Part shown: in pieces, positions 49,500-63,400 of the stretch | Position numbering within the stretch: the first letter of the stretch is position 1 | How the letters are laid out: the number at the start of each line of letters is the position of its first letter | Source: CAIYYO01 sp049299895 | Lineage (GTDB): Archaea > Altiarchaeota > Altiarchaeia > IMC4 > QMZM01 | Assembly (NCBI GenBank): GCA_049299895.1 | Contig: JBAQYF010000019.1 | Coordinates: 73,231 to 137,230 of the forward strand | Direction of reading: 5' to 3' | DNA length: 64,000 bases | Made by a program: the position numbers and the translations under genes | The notes under the pieces: model-generated | The model's input: only the letters and a program-made list of their open reading frames with translations | The model's database searches: none | Told to the model about the DNA's origin: nothing

Positions 49500-51401
49500 T
49501 CAGCTGACACTGCCAAACCTGACGCAGTTGATATAGTAGGCAGAAGTCTTAGTCCTGCTATATGAGTCGGTTGGGTATTGAACAGTCTTCATTGTAGCAT
49601 AATTCGTATCAACCCCATCATTCGACCAAGTCTGGTAGTAAGACCCTGAGACCCCGAAACAAGTCCTGGCAGCGGAATCACATATGTTGGTATTAGCGAA
49701 CAAAATATTGTAAGGTATTATCGCCGGAAGAGTCCAGTCATTCCACCCTGCATAAGACAACGTATCGCAGTAGTTGCATGCAGGATAACTGCTGCCTTGA
49801 TTGTCGCACGTACCCATGCTTGTTCCCGTAGGGCCCCAGGTATAAGTCGATGCGGAACCCGGGGTCCAGCACTTGTCTGGCTGGCCTGAATAAGTCGTGC
49901 ATTGCAGGTAAACAGTCTGCCCCTGGATACTCAGGACGGAGTAGCTGTTGTCGCCTGAACCGCACGTACAGTCCTCGCATCCGGCATCGGACGCGTCAGA
50001 GTATCCGTCGCAGTCGTTGTCTAAGCCGTCCCCGCAGTTCCCGTTCGCGATGGTCTCCGCAGTGTTGTATCCGCCGCAGGAACACGAACAGTCGCTGCAT
50101 GAATCGCAGTTGTAATCCGTATTGCAGCTACCTGCACCGTTACATGTATGCTGGCAGTTGCTGGTCCCGGCGCAATGCCATGTACCGTCGCACGCACCGG
50201 AGTTGCACGAACCGGACGAACAATACGTATTGGAACCGCAGTTGGCGGTCGCATCGTTAGCATCGCAAGCACCTGCACCATCGCAATAACCGTCGCCTCC
50301 CTGCTGGACGCAGACGCTGGAACAGGCAGTATAACTGGCAGTGCACTGGGTGAAAAGATCTTCATTATCCGCCTGATTCGCACAACTGCCGCTGGAACAC
50401 TTCTTGCAGGTTCCGCTGCATGTACTGGAACCCTCGGTATCCTGGGTATTATCCGTTATGCTCACAGGATCAAAAGAACTGCCGGAACAACGCTTACAGG
50501 AAGGCTGAGAGTCCTCGCCAGCAGACAAGTAGGCGCAGGCATAACCTGAACCGCTGCATGTGTCCGCCCTGCACGAATTAGCAGCAGGCGCACCAGCAGT
50601 AGAACACTGACTCCACAGATCCTGAGCAGCAGTCTGATAAGTGCACGCCCCGCCAAAACAACGATAACATGTACCGGTAGAAGAATTACAAATATTAGAA
50701 CCCTCGGAATCAGCACTATTATCCGCAACACTCACAGGATCAAAAGAACTGCCGGAACAACGCTTACAGGAAGGCTGGGACTGCTCGCCCGAAGAGAGAT
50801 ATGAGCACGCACCTGAGCCGTCGCATGTCTCCGCCTTGCACGAATCGGCCGACGGAGGAGCAGCAGTTGTGCACTGGCTGAACAGATCCTGGCCCGCTTC
50901 CTCGTTCTGGCAGGATGATCCGTTGACGCATCCCTTGCAGGTAGAACACGCCGCGCCCGAACCATAACACCCGCTGCCGGCGGTGCACCCGGCATAGGGA
51001 TGACTGGCGTCATAGCAATAAGCGGCGCAATTTGTTCCGCTGCCGGAGCACCCGAAAGGATCCTGGCATTCTGAAGAGGTATACGTAGAATTATAGCATG
51101 CCAGCGAGCAGTCGGTTACAGTATGATTGCAGCTCCCGGTCATGTTGCAGGAATACAGGCTGTACAGCGAAGCGCTGCACCTGCCGAGAAACAGCGTGCA
51201 GTTATAACAGGGCTCGGATCCCGAAACCATGAAATTAAAAGTGGGACTACGGCTGCCGGAGGTGGCGTTTTCAGGAGAAACAAGGTTTACCGAAAACAGC
51301 GTCTGCGCATAAACGAATAACATAAGGGCAAGCGCAAGTATGAAAGAGGACAATACCGCATATCCTACGATCCGTCTCCCGTTTTCTCCTTTTGTTTCCA
51401 T
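49500..51401 (-). CDS. Cys-rich secreted protein with DUF1566/Lcl-like C-terminal domain
   Basis: 633 residues. Membrane/signal helix (about 13-33), then about 400 residues dense in Cys, Ser and Gly. Two near-identical blocks contain SQPSCKRCSGSSFDPVS. A metal-binding-like NCGDGLDNDCDGYSDASDAG segment lies at about 450. The C-terminus (about 480-633), with YAGWNDWTLPAIIPYNILF and SYYQTWSND, fits the DUF1566/Lcl C-terminal fold. Disulfide-rich stalk plus a terminal recognition domain is a reasonable reading; function unknown. Starts 48 bases after the giant gene. Confidence 0.75.
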   Translation of the reverse strand: METKGENGRRIVGYAVLSSFILALALMLFVYAQTLFSVNLVSPENATSGSRSPTFNFMVSGSEPCYNCTLFLGRCSASLYSLYSCNMTGSCNHTVTDCSLACYNSTYTSSECQDPFGCSGSGTNCAAYCYDASHPYAGCTAGSGCYGSGAACSTCKGCVNGSSCQNEEAGQDLFSQCTTAAPPSADSCKAETCDGSGACSYLSSGEQSQPSCKRCSGSSFDPVSVADNSADSEGSNICNSSTGTCYRCFGGACTYQTAAQDLWSQCSTAGAPAANSCRADTCSGSGYACAYLSAGEDSQPSCKRCSGSSFDPVSITDNTQDTEGSSTCSGTCKKCSSGSCANQADNEDLFTQCTASYTACSSVCVQQGGDGYCDGAGACDANDATANCGSNTYCSSGSCNSGACDGTWHCAGTSNCQHTCNGAGSCNTDYNCDSCSDCSCSCGGYNTAETIANGNCGDGLDNDCDGYSDASDAGCEDCTCGSGDNSYSVLSIQGQTVYLQCTTYSGQPDKCWTPGSASTYTWGPTGTSMGTCDNQGSSYPACNYCDTLSYAGWNDWTLPAIIPYNILFANTNICDSAARTCFGVSGSYYQTWSNDGVDTNYATMKTVQYPTDSYSRTKTSAYYINCVRFGSVS

Positions 51402-51449
51402 TATTTTTTTCGTTGGTTTACAAATCCCGGCATGCTTGGATCAATGCGA

Positions 51450-54400
51450 TCAAACGCCTGCCGGAGGATCCGTGAGATTCACTATCTCATTTGGCCCGTA
51501 TGAATCTTTTTTGGTTGCGACCGTCAGGGAAACGTTCGCTTTGACGCTGAATGAACCGTTAGTCCAATTAATATTATTTGCAGAGTCATTAACATAAATC
51601 GTGTAATTATAAGTCCCCCATTTCCAGGTTCCAGTATAGTTGTATTGCCATAGGTCCGAGACATTAGTCATCGAGTAATTGGTCTCCAAGCCTCCAGGAG
51701 GCGTTATGCCTATCCAGACCGTGCTTATCCCGAATGACGAAGATGCAGAAGCATTTATGGAAACGTTGTAGCCGTAGCCTAACGGATCCGGCCCGTCGAC
51801 GACGTCTGTTATATTCGGATTAAGCCAATCAGATGATACGCTCAGGTTATAATCGTCCGAGCGCCCGCTGTGCCCCTCAGAATCCGAGCAGTTAACAGAC
51901 CAGTTATAAATTCCGTCAGGCAGGAATAAATTGAAATACTGATCCGTGTTTTTTGTTACCAACGTGTTTGTTTGGCCGACTACATCATTTAGCAAAAGAT
52001 CGCAGAAAACGATATCATAGCCCCCGCTCACGTTGTAGGTGAAATTCACAGTCCTTGATTCAGTCCATTCAGAGTTATTGGCCGGCGCGATTAAAGACAC
52101 ATAAGGCGGCGAGCGAGCAATCGTAAGATACCTTGAGTTCGAAGAATCAGTATAATTCGAGTTTCCTGCAGAGTCGTTGGCCCAGCCGTAATACGAATAA
52201 GTCCCGCTTGACAGGTTCGTAACATTGACATAGAACAGATAAGTAGAGCTATTGTACTTCTGGAATTCAGACCGGTACTGAAACCAAATTTCCCGGGAGG
52301 ACAAAGTACGATTATATAACCTAACCTCGTCGATAGATCCGTTGAAATCGAAATAAAGAGGATACGCGAAGGACATAACGCCAACGGCAAATCTATCCCC
52401 CTGGGCAGCCCGGTAAACAATCGGACCGGTTAGGACCGAACTAGTCTCGTTGACGCCGTTTAGATATAACTGCGCTCCGCTGGATGAATTATAAGTCAAA
52501 GCCACGTAATACCAAACATCGGTTGTGACCGAGGAAACAGATTGAATATTTATCTCATTCGAATTGTTAAGATCATCCAGATTAATCGACACCCATATCT
52601 TGTTATTGAGCGAATACACATTGTAGCCCGACCCCCAATTATTCCTGCCCCGGCTAAGGATAAACTGAGTACCGGAAACCATATTAAACTTGACCCACGC
52701 CGAAACCGTGAGATAATCGCTTGGAGCCAAAACCGAAGAATTACCAAACAACACATAATCGTTATCCCCGTCAAAACTCAAAGCCGAACCAAACCTCCCG
52801 GAAGAATTCCAAACAGCATCCAGGACAGTACCGTTATTCCCATACCGGGAAACATCCACAGCAAAAGTAGAATTCTCACCGATCGCCGAATTATTATTGA
52901 AATTCATATCCAATACGAGCGAGTTATCGTATATCGAATAATTCGAGCCATTCCAATTGAATTTGAAGAAATCAAGATTCTGCTCGGTGATCGATATATT
53001 GACCTGCGTCGAATTAACGGTAATCGTCGACCCGTTCCCGGCAGTCGGGAAAGAGAAGTTAAGGGCAGGAGCAATCGTGTCCGCCGAAACGGTCAGATAC
53101 CTTGGACTCGCCGCAGTATACGTGTTCGTATAATTCGAATTCCCTGACGTGTCGTTCGCCCAGCCGTAGTATGTGTACGTGCCGGAGGATAGATTAGTCA
53201 GGTTCGCGTAGAACCGGTACTGTGTCGAATTGTATTTCATAAACTCCGACTGGTAGTGCATCCAGACCTCCTGCGCGGACAGCGAGCGGTTGTACACGCG
53301 GACCTCGTCGATGGAGCCGTTCCAGTACCAGTTCGTCCATTTGTTCGCACCTATCTCCAGAGGAGCTGCAGACGAAAAATCGCCAATGCTGCCCGAGGCG
53401 CTATTAGCCAAAACACCATTTATATAAAGACGTATAGTATTGGAGCCGTTATAGACCCCCGTCAAATGAACCCATCTATTCGTAGCCGAAGAATCTAACT
53501 TCTCAGCATATAAATAGACGCCCCCGTGGTAAGTAAGAAAACGCCACTGCAAAGAATCCCTTTTATAATACAAACTAAAATAGCCAGTTGAAACACCCTT
53601 GCTAACAATACCCAAATGAGCACTACCCGAAACATCCACAAGATAAACCCAAGCCTCCACCGTAAAAGCAGTAGCGTTCGAAAAATTAACAGAAGGATTA
53701 TGAGAAACATTAAAATAAACAGCAGACCGATTATACTTAAAAGCACCACCAAACCGCCCAGACGCATTCCACACAGGACAAGAAGACAAAAAACAAGAAG
53801 CATTATTACCATATCCGGAAGAATCAACCACATAAGACGAATTATCACCCAAAACAGAATTATTATTGAAATTCAACGCCAAAACAAGCGAATCATCATA
53901 GAAGGTATAATTCGTACCGTTCCAGTTGAACTTGAAGGAATCAAGGTTCTGCTCTTCTATCGAAATATTCACCTGGGTCCAGTTGACGGTGATCGTTGAT
54001 CCGTTCCCGGCGGTCGGGGAGGAAAAATTTAGGGCAGGCGCCATTGTGTCTGGTTCAATCAATGAAATGGTCAGATACCTCGGGCTCGACGCATTATACC
54101 CATTCGTATAATTGGAATTCCCGGCGGAGTCGTTGGCCCAGCCGTAATACGAATAACTCCCGCTTGAAAGGTTCGACAGGTTGGCGTAGAAACGATAAGT
54201 CGTCGAATTGTACTTCGCAAACTCCGCCTGATAATGCATCCAGACCTCCTGCGCGGACAACGCACGATCATACACGCGGACCTCGTCGATCATCGACTTC
54301 GTATCGCTCTGAGCGATGTGAACATACGCTGACATAAAGCCAGGCCAGCCGTCAACATACGAACCGACCAAAACGCCATCCCGATAACTGACCCTGGACC

Positions 54401-57400
54401 CGGAAACATTGGAGAAAACAACCGCATAATGATGGAATCCTTCCTCCAGAACGATAGAAGGAGAATCAAAATAAGAACCCTCCACGCGCGCCACAGGCAT
54501 AACCATCGACACACCGCTGTCGTTATAATACTCAAAAGTAATACGACTAGACCCATCCATGTCAAAATTCAAATAATCACCCCAATCAACAGAAGAATCA
54601 TCATCCCTCAACCAAAACTCAAAAGTAGACGAAGAAGTATTAATACCGACAACACAACTCACACCGTCATCACTGTCCAAAAACTGATAAGCACCGCCAA
54701 ACCTACCAGAAGAATTCCACACAGCCCCACCAGACACATCACAAACAAAACCATTACCAGAAACATCCAAAACCAGAGTCGAATTCTCCCCGATAGCTGA
54801 ATTGTTGTTGAAATTCAAAGCCAACACAAGCGAATCATCATAGAGAGAATAATTCGATCCGTTCCAGTCGAACATGAACGAATCAAGATTAGGCTCGTCA
54901 ATGGAAATATTCACCCGAGTCCAATTGACACTGATCGTCGAACCGTTCCCGGCGGTGGGATCTTCAAACGATAACACGGGAGCGGTACTGTCTGCTTCTA
55001 TTGTGAATCCGTCGGCCGCGGATAGGTTGTCGTATCCTGTGTTGTGGTCGACGCAGCTTATGTTGTAATAGTAGGTGCCGCCCGACGCAAAAGACCTATT
55101 GTATTCGTAGACGCCGGAAGATGCGTTATAAGACATGTTCACGGCCTCGCTCCAGGACCCGGAGCTGTTCTCTGAATACTCGCAGTATATACCCGTGCCA
55201 TTTACAGGATCCCCCGAAGTGCCATTCGTATAGTTGGCATAGAAGAGCACCTGCTCCCCAGCATACTTGCTCTCAAGGTCGGTGTCATCCCATATAGTAA
55301 GGTTGCTGTTATAGCCCATGCCGCCGGCATAAGCCGTGAATGACGCCACAGTAAACCAGAAATGAGTCCCATTCTCCCCGTAGGAGTAATCGCCGGTTGA
55401 ATTCTTCTCCCATGAACCACAGACCCCGGAGGAATAATTCCAATCCGTGCAGTGATAGATATAATCGATCCTGAAACTCTTAGGGAGGGTGATGAGCGCG
55501 TTCTGCATACTGAACTGCGTAGTATCCAACGCAACTATCGTCGAGATGTTACGGGCATCAGAAGGAAGACCCCCCTCAAGGGATGCGAACTGCGGGCCCA
55601 CTGATACATTACCCAAAGTAAGATTCACACCACGCAAGACCATGCTCCCGATCCCGGACGAAATGTTAATATCATATAGGTCGTAGAGCGCAGCATACCT
55701 GCTAATCCTCGAATCAGCCAGAGAAAAGTTCTTTGACTCCAAAAGATAACCATTCCGATCAAAAACATCGGCAGAAGAATCCAGAACACCCAGCGAAGAA
55801 TTATACGCAGTCACGTTCAAGAACGCAGTCGAAGGATCCACAAATAAATCAGCGTGAGTAGAAGAACTCATGTTCTCCGAATAATTAGAGACATACACAC
55901 ACCAGTGTATGTCCGACTCAGAAGAAAGAACAGTCCTGGAAAGATACGAACCAATACCCCTACGCTCAATATCCCCGGGATAAGTATGAACAGAAATCTC
56001 ACCCCCATCCACAGAACAAGACATACCAGTATTCTTCACCTTAACAGTCAGATTAGCCGCATCAACCCAACCAAAATCATCCTCAACTGATATGTTCAAT
56101 ACAGCAGCATCCCCCGCCATATAACGCGAATTACCGCGCAGATTAATAGCATCAAGATCCGTACGCACCCGAACCAAACGGAAGATAATAGAGGAATTCC
56201 CTTGAGCAGCAGAGTAATTAACGCCCGCATCCGAATAATTGACCGAGAGATTATAATAACCAGGCGCATAAACAGTCTTATCAAATGACAGGCCACAATG
56301 ACCCGATGAATTGGTCGCGTTCATGCCCAGGTATGAGCCGTTCAGATAGAACGAACAATTCGCAAGGACACCCACAGAGGAATTATAAAACAGGTAGACT
56401 CTGCCCTGCACAGTCAAATTATTACCAACTATGCCCAACACATCCTCATGAGGAAGAGAACTGGTATAATTACCCCGGAAAACACTTCCACCATTAACCG
56501 GACTGATCAAATCCGCACACGCATACCAAGACACATTCACAGACAAAGAAACGTTGTTGTTCGATTCGCCGGACTCCGCAAAGGAGCCATCCGAGTCAAC
56601 CGCCCAGAGGAACGAATGACTGCCTCCTGAAGCAGTCCAGTTAAAAACGATCACATGAGACGCATTTCTCGCAATATCCACCACGACCGATGAATTCAGG
56701 ACCGAATCCACATAGAAAGACAAATTCAAACCGGACACATTCACAACGTCATTATTATGAACCGTCAGATTAAAACTCACATTATCAAACTCCCCGGCAG
56801 AAACAGGAACATAAGAGAGGTCACTGACATTCACCGAGAAATCAAAGGCATTACCCGCAACCAGAACATCGTAGGCGGAAGTGAAATTAACGTTACCCGC
56901 AGCATCCTGCACGTAGGCAGTATAATTATAATAACCGTCAGAGAGGTTTGTGAAATTCCGATACAACCGGTTTAGACCTGCGTTGTATGAGGCATTGATC
57001 TCCTCGGGGGAGAGTGCGCGATTCCAGATGCGCACTTCGTCGATGGAACCGTTGAATTGCTCCCCGCTTCTCCCGCCGATCCTGAAAGACGACGCCGGCC
57101 AGTCGAAGCTCTTATAAGCGCAAGAAGACACACTGGTGCCGTTAAGATATATCGAGATATTTGTAGAGTTGGACGTTACCGTCACATAATTCCAGGAATT
57201 GCAGGGCATGGGGCTAAATGAACATATAGAAGTATAAGTACCATTGATGAATGCACCCACATAAAAAAGGCTCACGTTATTCATTCTAATACTGGGTTTA
57301 TGGTCTGCTCCTTCAAAGATGTTTCTTGTAGAATCGCCTGCAGACCGTGGATTCAGCCAGGCAGAAAAAGACCAGTCTGAGTCATTAAAAACACCGTCAA

Positions 57401-60400
57401 ATGCAGGGGAATAAGGAACGGAAATAAAATCATCCAAGCCGTCAAAAACATATGCTCCTCCAAATTTACCTGAAGAAACAAACAGGGGGCATGAATTATC
57501 AGAGCAAGTACCATTGTTCCCATAACTGCTCCAGTCCCGGACAAACGTAGAATTCTCCCCTGCCTCATTATTGAACCTCCACCACCCGACAAGCGACCGG
57601 TTAAAATCAATGAACGCCGTCCCCGCGGGGGATGAGCCGTTCACCGACACGTTCACATACAACGAGTTCACGTTCGTCGACGCATTAGATAACAGCGTCG
57701 GCGAAGCAAAGCCGATAAGAGGATATATCGTATCAACAGCCAAAGTCCTCGCGCCTGTTTCGCTGATGTTTCCTGCCGAATCGTTCGCCCAGCCGTAATA
57801 TATATACGTGCCGGACGACAGATTCGTCAGATTCGCATAGAACCTGTACTCGGATGTATTGTATTTTGAGAATTCTGATTGATAATGGAGCCATATCTCC
57901 TGCGGGGAGAGGGAACGATTATAGATGCGGACTACGTCGATGGATCCGTTAAAAGGAAATCCGTCGCCTCTCTTGCCTACATAAAGACTCTGATAAGATT
58001 TAGTCAGGCCATGTGCGAGAGTCTTGTTGTTTTCCAGCCGGCCATCGAGATAAACATCAGCTTCAAGAGTTGAATTCACGTAGGTGAAGGCGACATGATG
58101 CCAGGACGTATCCACACTGGTCGATCCCGTGACGGCATCATCGTTAATACCATAGTTGATATATCCTTTCAAAACATCGTTTACCACGCAGAAACCGTAT
58201 GAAGCAGTATATGCTTTATCGACCATGCAGTGAACCGTTCCTGTTGAAGACCTCTTGATCCACGCCTCAATGGTCAAGGCTTCCAGGATGTCCAGGCTGG
58301 ACGCGTTCCCGCAGCTGGCATAGTCCAGCAGGCCGTTGAATGTATAAGCTCCGGAATACTTGCCATTGAGGGTATATAGCGGCCGCCCATAGGTCGTCCA
58401 ACCGGAATTATGCGTGTCTCCGTACGCGGCTGACTTGTCTGAGAAACCGATCAGCATTCCGTTGTTTCCTGCCCCGGAGAGGTCTGATGCAAGGCTTCCT
58501 GATGCGTTGACAAAAGGGATATAAAGGACGAGACCGGTTTCGTTGCTGTAATTGCCCAAATACTGCTGGTACGCCTCTTCTCCGGAAACCGACCGGTTAT
58601 ATACTCGTACCTCGTCTACAGAGCCGTTAAATAACCTGTTAGGGGAGATAGCAGAATGAGTCCCAATGCTCAGGGGGATCTCGTTTATTGAAGCATTGAT
58701 CGTCTGAAGCGCGTCATCCTTCAGCGCGCCGTCTACGTACAGCATGACATGAGTCCCATTCCACGTGCCCAGAATATGATACCAGCGATTGGTGCTATAT
58801 ACGTCGCCTGTATTTGTCGAAATCTGTCCGACGCTATTGGCTATGACAAACCAGAAATTACCGACAGAATCACTAGTAGAAGTCGTCGAAATAGTGTAAC
58901 TGGAGTTCTTGAAAAAATCGTCAAATGATTTGCCCACCATGCTGGCCCCGTATTTGAATGCCCTCACATAGACCCATGCAGAGACCGTCCCTGTGGAAGA
59001 CAAATGAAGGGACTCGCTATCCGAGACATTGACCCAGTCATTGCTTCCGTCAAACTTGAGGGCAGACCCTCTCACAGTACAGTTATTCCCGTATGGAGAG
59101 ACATCATTTGCGCCTGTGGAATTCTCCCCGATCGCAGAATTATTGTCGAAGTTTAACGCCAGCACAAGAGAATCATCGTATATCGAATAATTCGTCCCGT
59201 TCCAGTTGAATTTGAACGTATCAAGGTTCTGCTCGTCTATCGAGATATTCACCTGCGTCCAGTCTCTGTTGATAGTCGTCCCGTTCTCCCCGGTCGGGGA
59301 CGAAAAATTCAGGAACGGCGCCGTCGTATCCGCCGCTGCAAAAGAAACCGTCAAATATCTTGGACTTGTCGCAGTGTACGTATTCGTGTAGGCGGAATTA
59401 CCTATCGTGTCATTGGCCCAGCCGTAGTAACTGTATGTGCCGTCAACAAGGCCTGTAACATTCGAGTAGAACTGCCACTGCGTAGCGTCGTACTTTTTCA
59501 GGGTGGAAAGATAATGGACTTTTATTTCCTGAACGGATAGAGAGCGGTTGTATATTCTTACGTCGTCTATGCTCCCGTTGAAATACCTGGAACCGCAGCT
59601 ATATCCTATTTTCAGGGAGTTGTTTGTTTCTTTCAGGGGGCCTAGGGCGGCAGTGCAGTTCTTGGTAAGCACCCCGTTAAGATAATGATAAACCTGGGTT
59701 CCGCTCCTCTGAACGACGAAATTCTGCCAAACCTCGCTCGTGAGCTGCGTTGAACTGTTACTTGCTTCATTGCAATAACCGGTTACGCCGATAAGTAATG
59801 AAAAAGTGAACGCATTGGTAATGGCTCCATCCTGCTGGATGGTAAATCCTTCAAGATGGCAGTTATGCCTGTCCAAGAGGCCGGCATAAGTAGCTGATTG
59901 GTTTGCCCCGGGCTTAACCCACATTGAAATGGTCATGTCATTGACCGCAGAATCCAGACTGGCCGAATCGTTCACAGAGGCATAATCATCGAAGCCATTA
60001 AACCTCATCCCAAATCCCTCTTTACCGGGGTAAGTCCATAAAGGCCTGCCGTAAGTAGTCCATCCGCTTGCAGAGGTGTCGCCTGCTCCTGCGGTTGTGT
60101 TGGCATAGTTCGTGAGGTTCCCGTGGTTGTTCATTCCGGACTTGTCTGAGGCGTTCGTGCCGGAGGCGTCTGAGAACGGGAGGTATAGAACAAGTCCCGT
60201 ATCGTTGCTGTAGACGCCTTTGTATTGTTCGACGATCTCCGCTGCTGTCAGTGCGCGATTGTAGATGCGCACGTCGTCGATGGAGCCGTTGTAGTATCCA
60301 ACGTTCTCCTTGCTTTTTCCGATATACAGCGTCGATGCCCCGGTGGAAAGCGCGTGAGGAGCGGATATGTCAGGCGTGGTGTTGCCGTTGATATAAACAT

Positions 60401-63400
60401 TCAGGATCGAACCATTGTATGTTACCGCCACATAATTCCACTCATTTCTTATTATCGTATTGGTATTCCCGGCAGTATCATCGGCATAAGCCCCCCAGTA
60501 GAGCCCTTCGTCAGCCTCGGAATAGTCATAAAGCAGGTTGAACATCTGGCTTGTTGCCGTCGCCCCGAACGAAAACATATCCTGCCTTCCCTGCTTTCCG
60601 GAAGGCTTGAACCATAAAGTCACTGTCCTCGCCTGAGAGCCGGTGATGCCGACATTGCCAACCGTATCGATATAATCGTCCAAGCCGTCAAACTTCAGCG
60701 CAGAACCCCTTATGGTCCCGTTGTTCTTGTAGCTTGAATATTCATAAGACACATTTCCCGTGCCTTCATTCATCGGAAGAGCCAAAACCAGATCAGAGTA
60801 ATTGCCGCTGTATACCGGCGTTGAATTGCCGGCGCTTCCAAAGAAAGTATAATTCGTGCCGTTCCAGTTGAAAATAAAAGTGTCCAGATTACTCCCATTT
60901 ATCGAGATATTCACCTGCGACGAATTCACGTTAATGATCGAGCCGTTTCCTGCAGTCGGAGCAGAGAAATTAAGCGCCATAGCGACAGAATCGATCGTAA
61001 TATATCTTGTATCGGTCATTCCCGTCCCTGCTGCCGTGTCATTGACCCAGCCGTAGTAACTGTATGTGCCGTCAACAAGGCCTGTAACATTCGAGTAGAA
61101 CTGCCACTGGGTCGAATTATACCTGGCAAGGCTTGAAGAGTATTGGAATCGTATTTCTTCTGTGGTAAGAGAACGGTTATAGACGCGGACATCGTCGATA
61201 AGACCGTTATAGCAGGCGGTTTTTGCCAAATTGCATCCGACTGCATACTGAGTGGGAGCAATGTTTGTAACCATCGTCTTGTTGCCCACAGAAATCCCGT
61301 TCTCATACAGAGTGTACATTGAACCGTCGTAGGTTGTTGAAACAAACAGCCACTGGCCTTCGACCGGGATATTGCCAACTAAAGCATCGCCATACTGGCT
61401 CACATAAAGGTTTTTATTCCCAGACAATAAGCCTATGTGGAATGAACTAGAAAAAGAATCAACTCCATCATTATACATTATATGATAGGAGTCTGTTGTT
61501 ATGACCCCCGGCTTAGTCCAAAAACTGACTGTGCGAGACTGGTTCCCGCCCGGAAAAGCAGAATTATTTCCAGAGACATAATCGTCATAACCGTTGAAAC
61601 TAGCACCGTAAGAGTACTTCCCCCGGTTAGTCCACATGGGACGGCCGTACGTAGTCCAGCCTGAGCCGGAGTTGTCTCCTGCGCCGGCAGAGGTGTCGGC
61701 AAAGCTTGTTAAGGTGCCGTGATTGTTTTGGCCCGACTTGTCTGAGGCGTTCGTTCCAGAAAGATCGGAGAATGGGATGTACAGCACAAGCCCGGTATTG
61801 TTGCTGAATATCCCGTTATAATGTTCAGCTATCTCAGTTGCGCCAAGAGACCGGTTATAAATGCGAAACTCGTCGATGGTGCCGTTGAATGCTCTTCCGG
61901 CGCCATACCCCCTGCCGATCATGTAGTTTAATCCGGTATTCGGCGTAACGGGGGTAGTGCATGAATCGGTTATGTTGGGCACTCCGTTCAGGTATATAGT
62001 ACATGCGCTGGAATTTTTGACGACCGTCAAGTATTGCCACAAATCTGAGCTAAGATGTAGTTTGTTCGACGTTGCAGGCACCCATGCGGTTCCGTTTCCA
62101 TAGGCAAAGGAATAGTTATTTAGATTGGTTGAATCCTGCTGGAATACTATCCCCAGATAACTTCCACCGTGGTTTCCAAAAATGTCCGCATATTGAACCT
62201 GCGCAGAACCAGGCTTCACCCACAGTCCTATTGAGAAATTGTCCGTTAACAGAGGAAAGTACGTACCGGTATTAACATAATCATCGCTCCCATCAAACTT
62301 CAACGCGGAACCCCTTGTAATCCCGCTGTTTCCATAGAAAGAATAATCATAAGACGTGTTTCCCGTTCCTTCATTCATCGGAAGAGCCAAAACCAGATCA
62401 GAGTAATTGCCGCTATAAGTCGGACTTGCATTACCGGCAGACCCGAGGAACGTATAATTCGTCCCGTCCCAGTTGAACTTAAAAGTGTCCAGCGTTGGCT
62501 CAACAATTGATACATTTACCTCTGTCCAGTTCCTGGCGATTGCTGTCCCATTCGATTCGGTCTGTCCGATGAAAGAAATATTTGTATAAGTCGCGTTGTT
62601 ATATGCATATAGAGTAATGTTCCCGTACGTGAACTCTAATGTGTGTTTACCGCCAGTAAGAACTTTTGAGGCCTCATAACCGATTCCACTACATGAATAA
62701 TTCCGCACATAAACCGAATCATTGACCCACTCATAACTTAAGACGCTGCCATCGCACCTCACCTGCAGGAACATTAAGTCATTCCCGGAATCCGCATAAT
62801 CAGTCCAAGCAGTCCCGTTAAAAGCCCTGATACGCAGATCAGCCATCCCCGAGGTATTGATCCTAACAGTCCAGTTTCCACCCACTACAGGGTAGCTCTG
62901 CACGTTCAATATGTTCAACTCTATTTCGAAAAACTGATCAGACAACTGAGGCACGTTCCAGTATATGAGGTCTGCTATGCCGTTTTGATTTACGTCCTGT
63001 AATGAGACATTATATCTAACATCTTCAGTCACATCTATCCGGGAGCCATTCTCCATCCAATAAAGACGTATCAAAGCCCCTTCTTTTTCTTCCAGACCGG
63101 AGTAAGCCGAGACGTTGTAGTAATGCATGGACGCATTACTCGTTATTCCAACTGCCTTAAGCCATTTTCCCTTAGACTTCTCAGGAAAAGACGCATTCAT
63201 CTGCGGCGCGGACGTAGAGTATCGCACCGTAACGTTTTCGAGTTTAAGCGTCCAATTAACAGGCTCACCTATCAGGGCCGCACCCTGCAACACCTCGATC
63301 CTGGGCGCTAGAGTATACGTCTTATTCGAGAGACGATCCACAGTTACGTTAATCCTATCTCCCCGCACGTCTTCCTCATCTATCAGAAGTATTTTATCTG

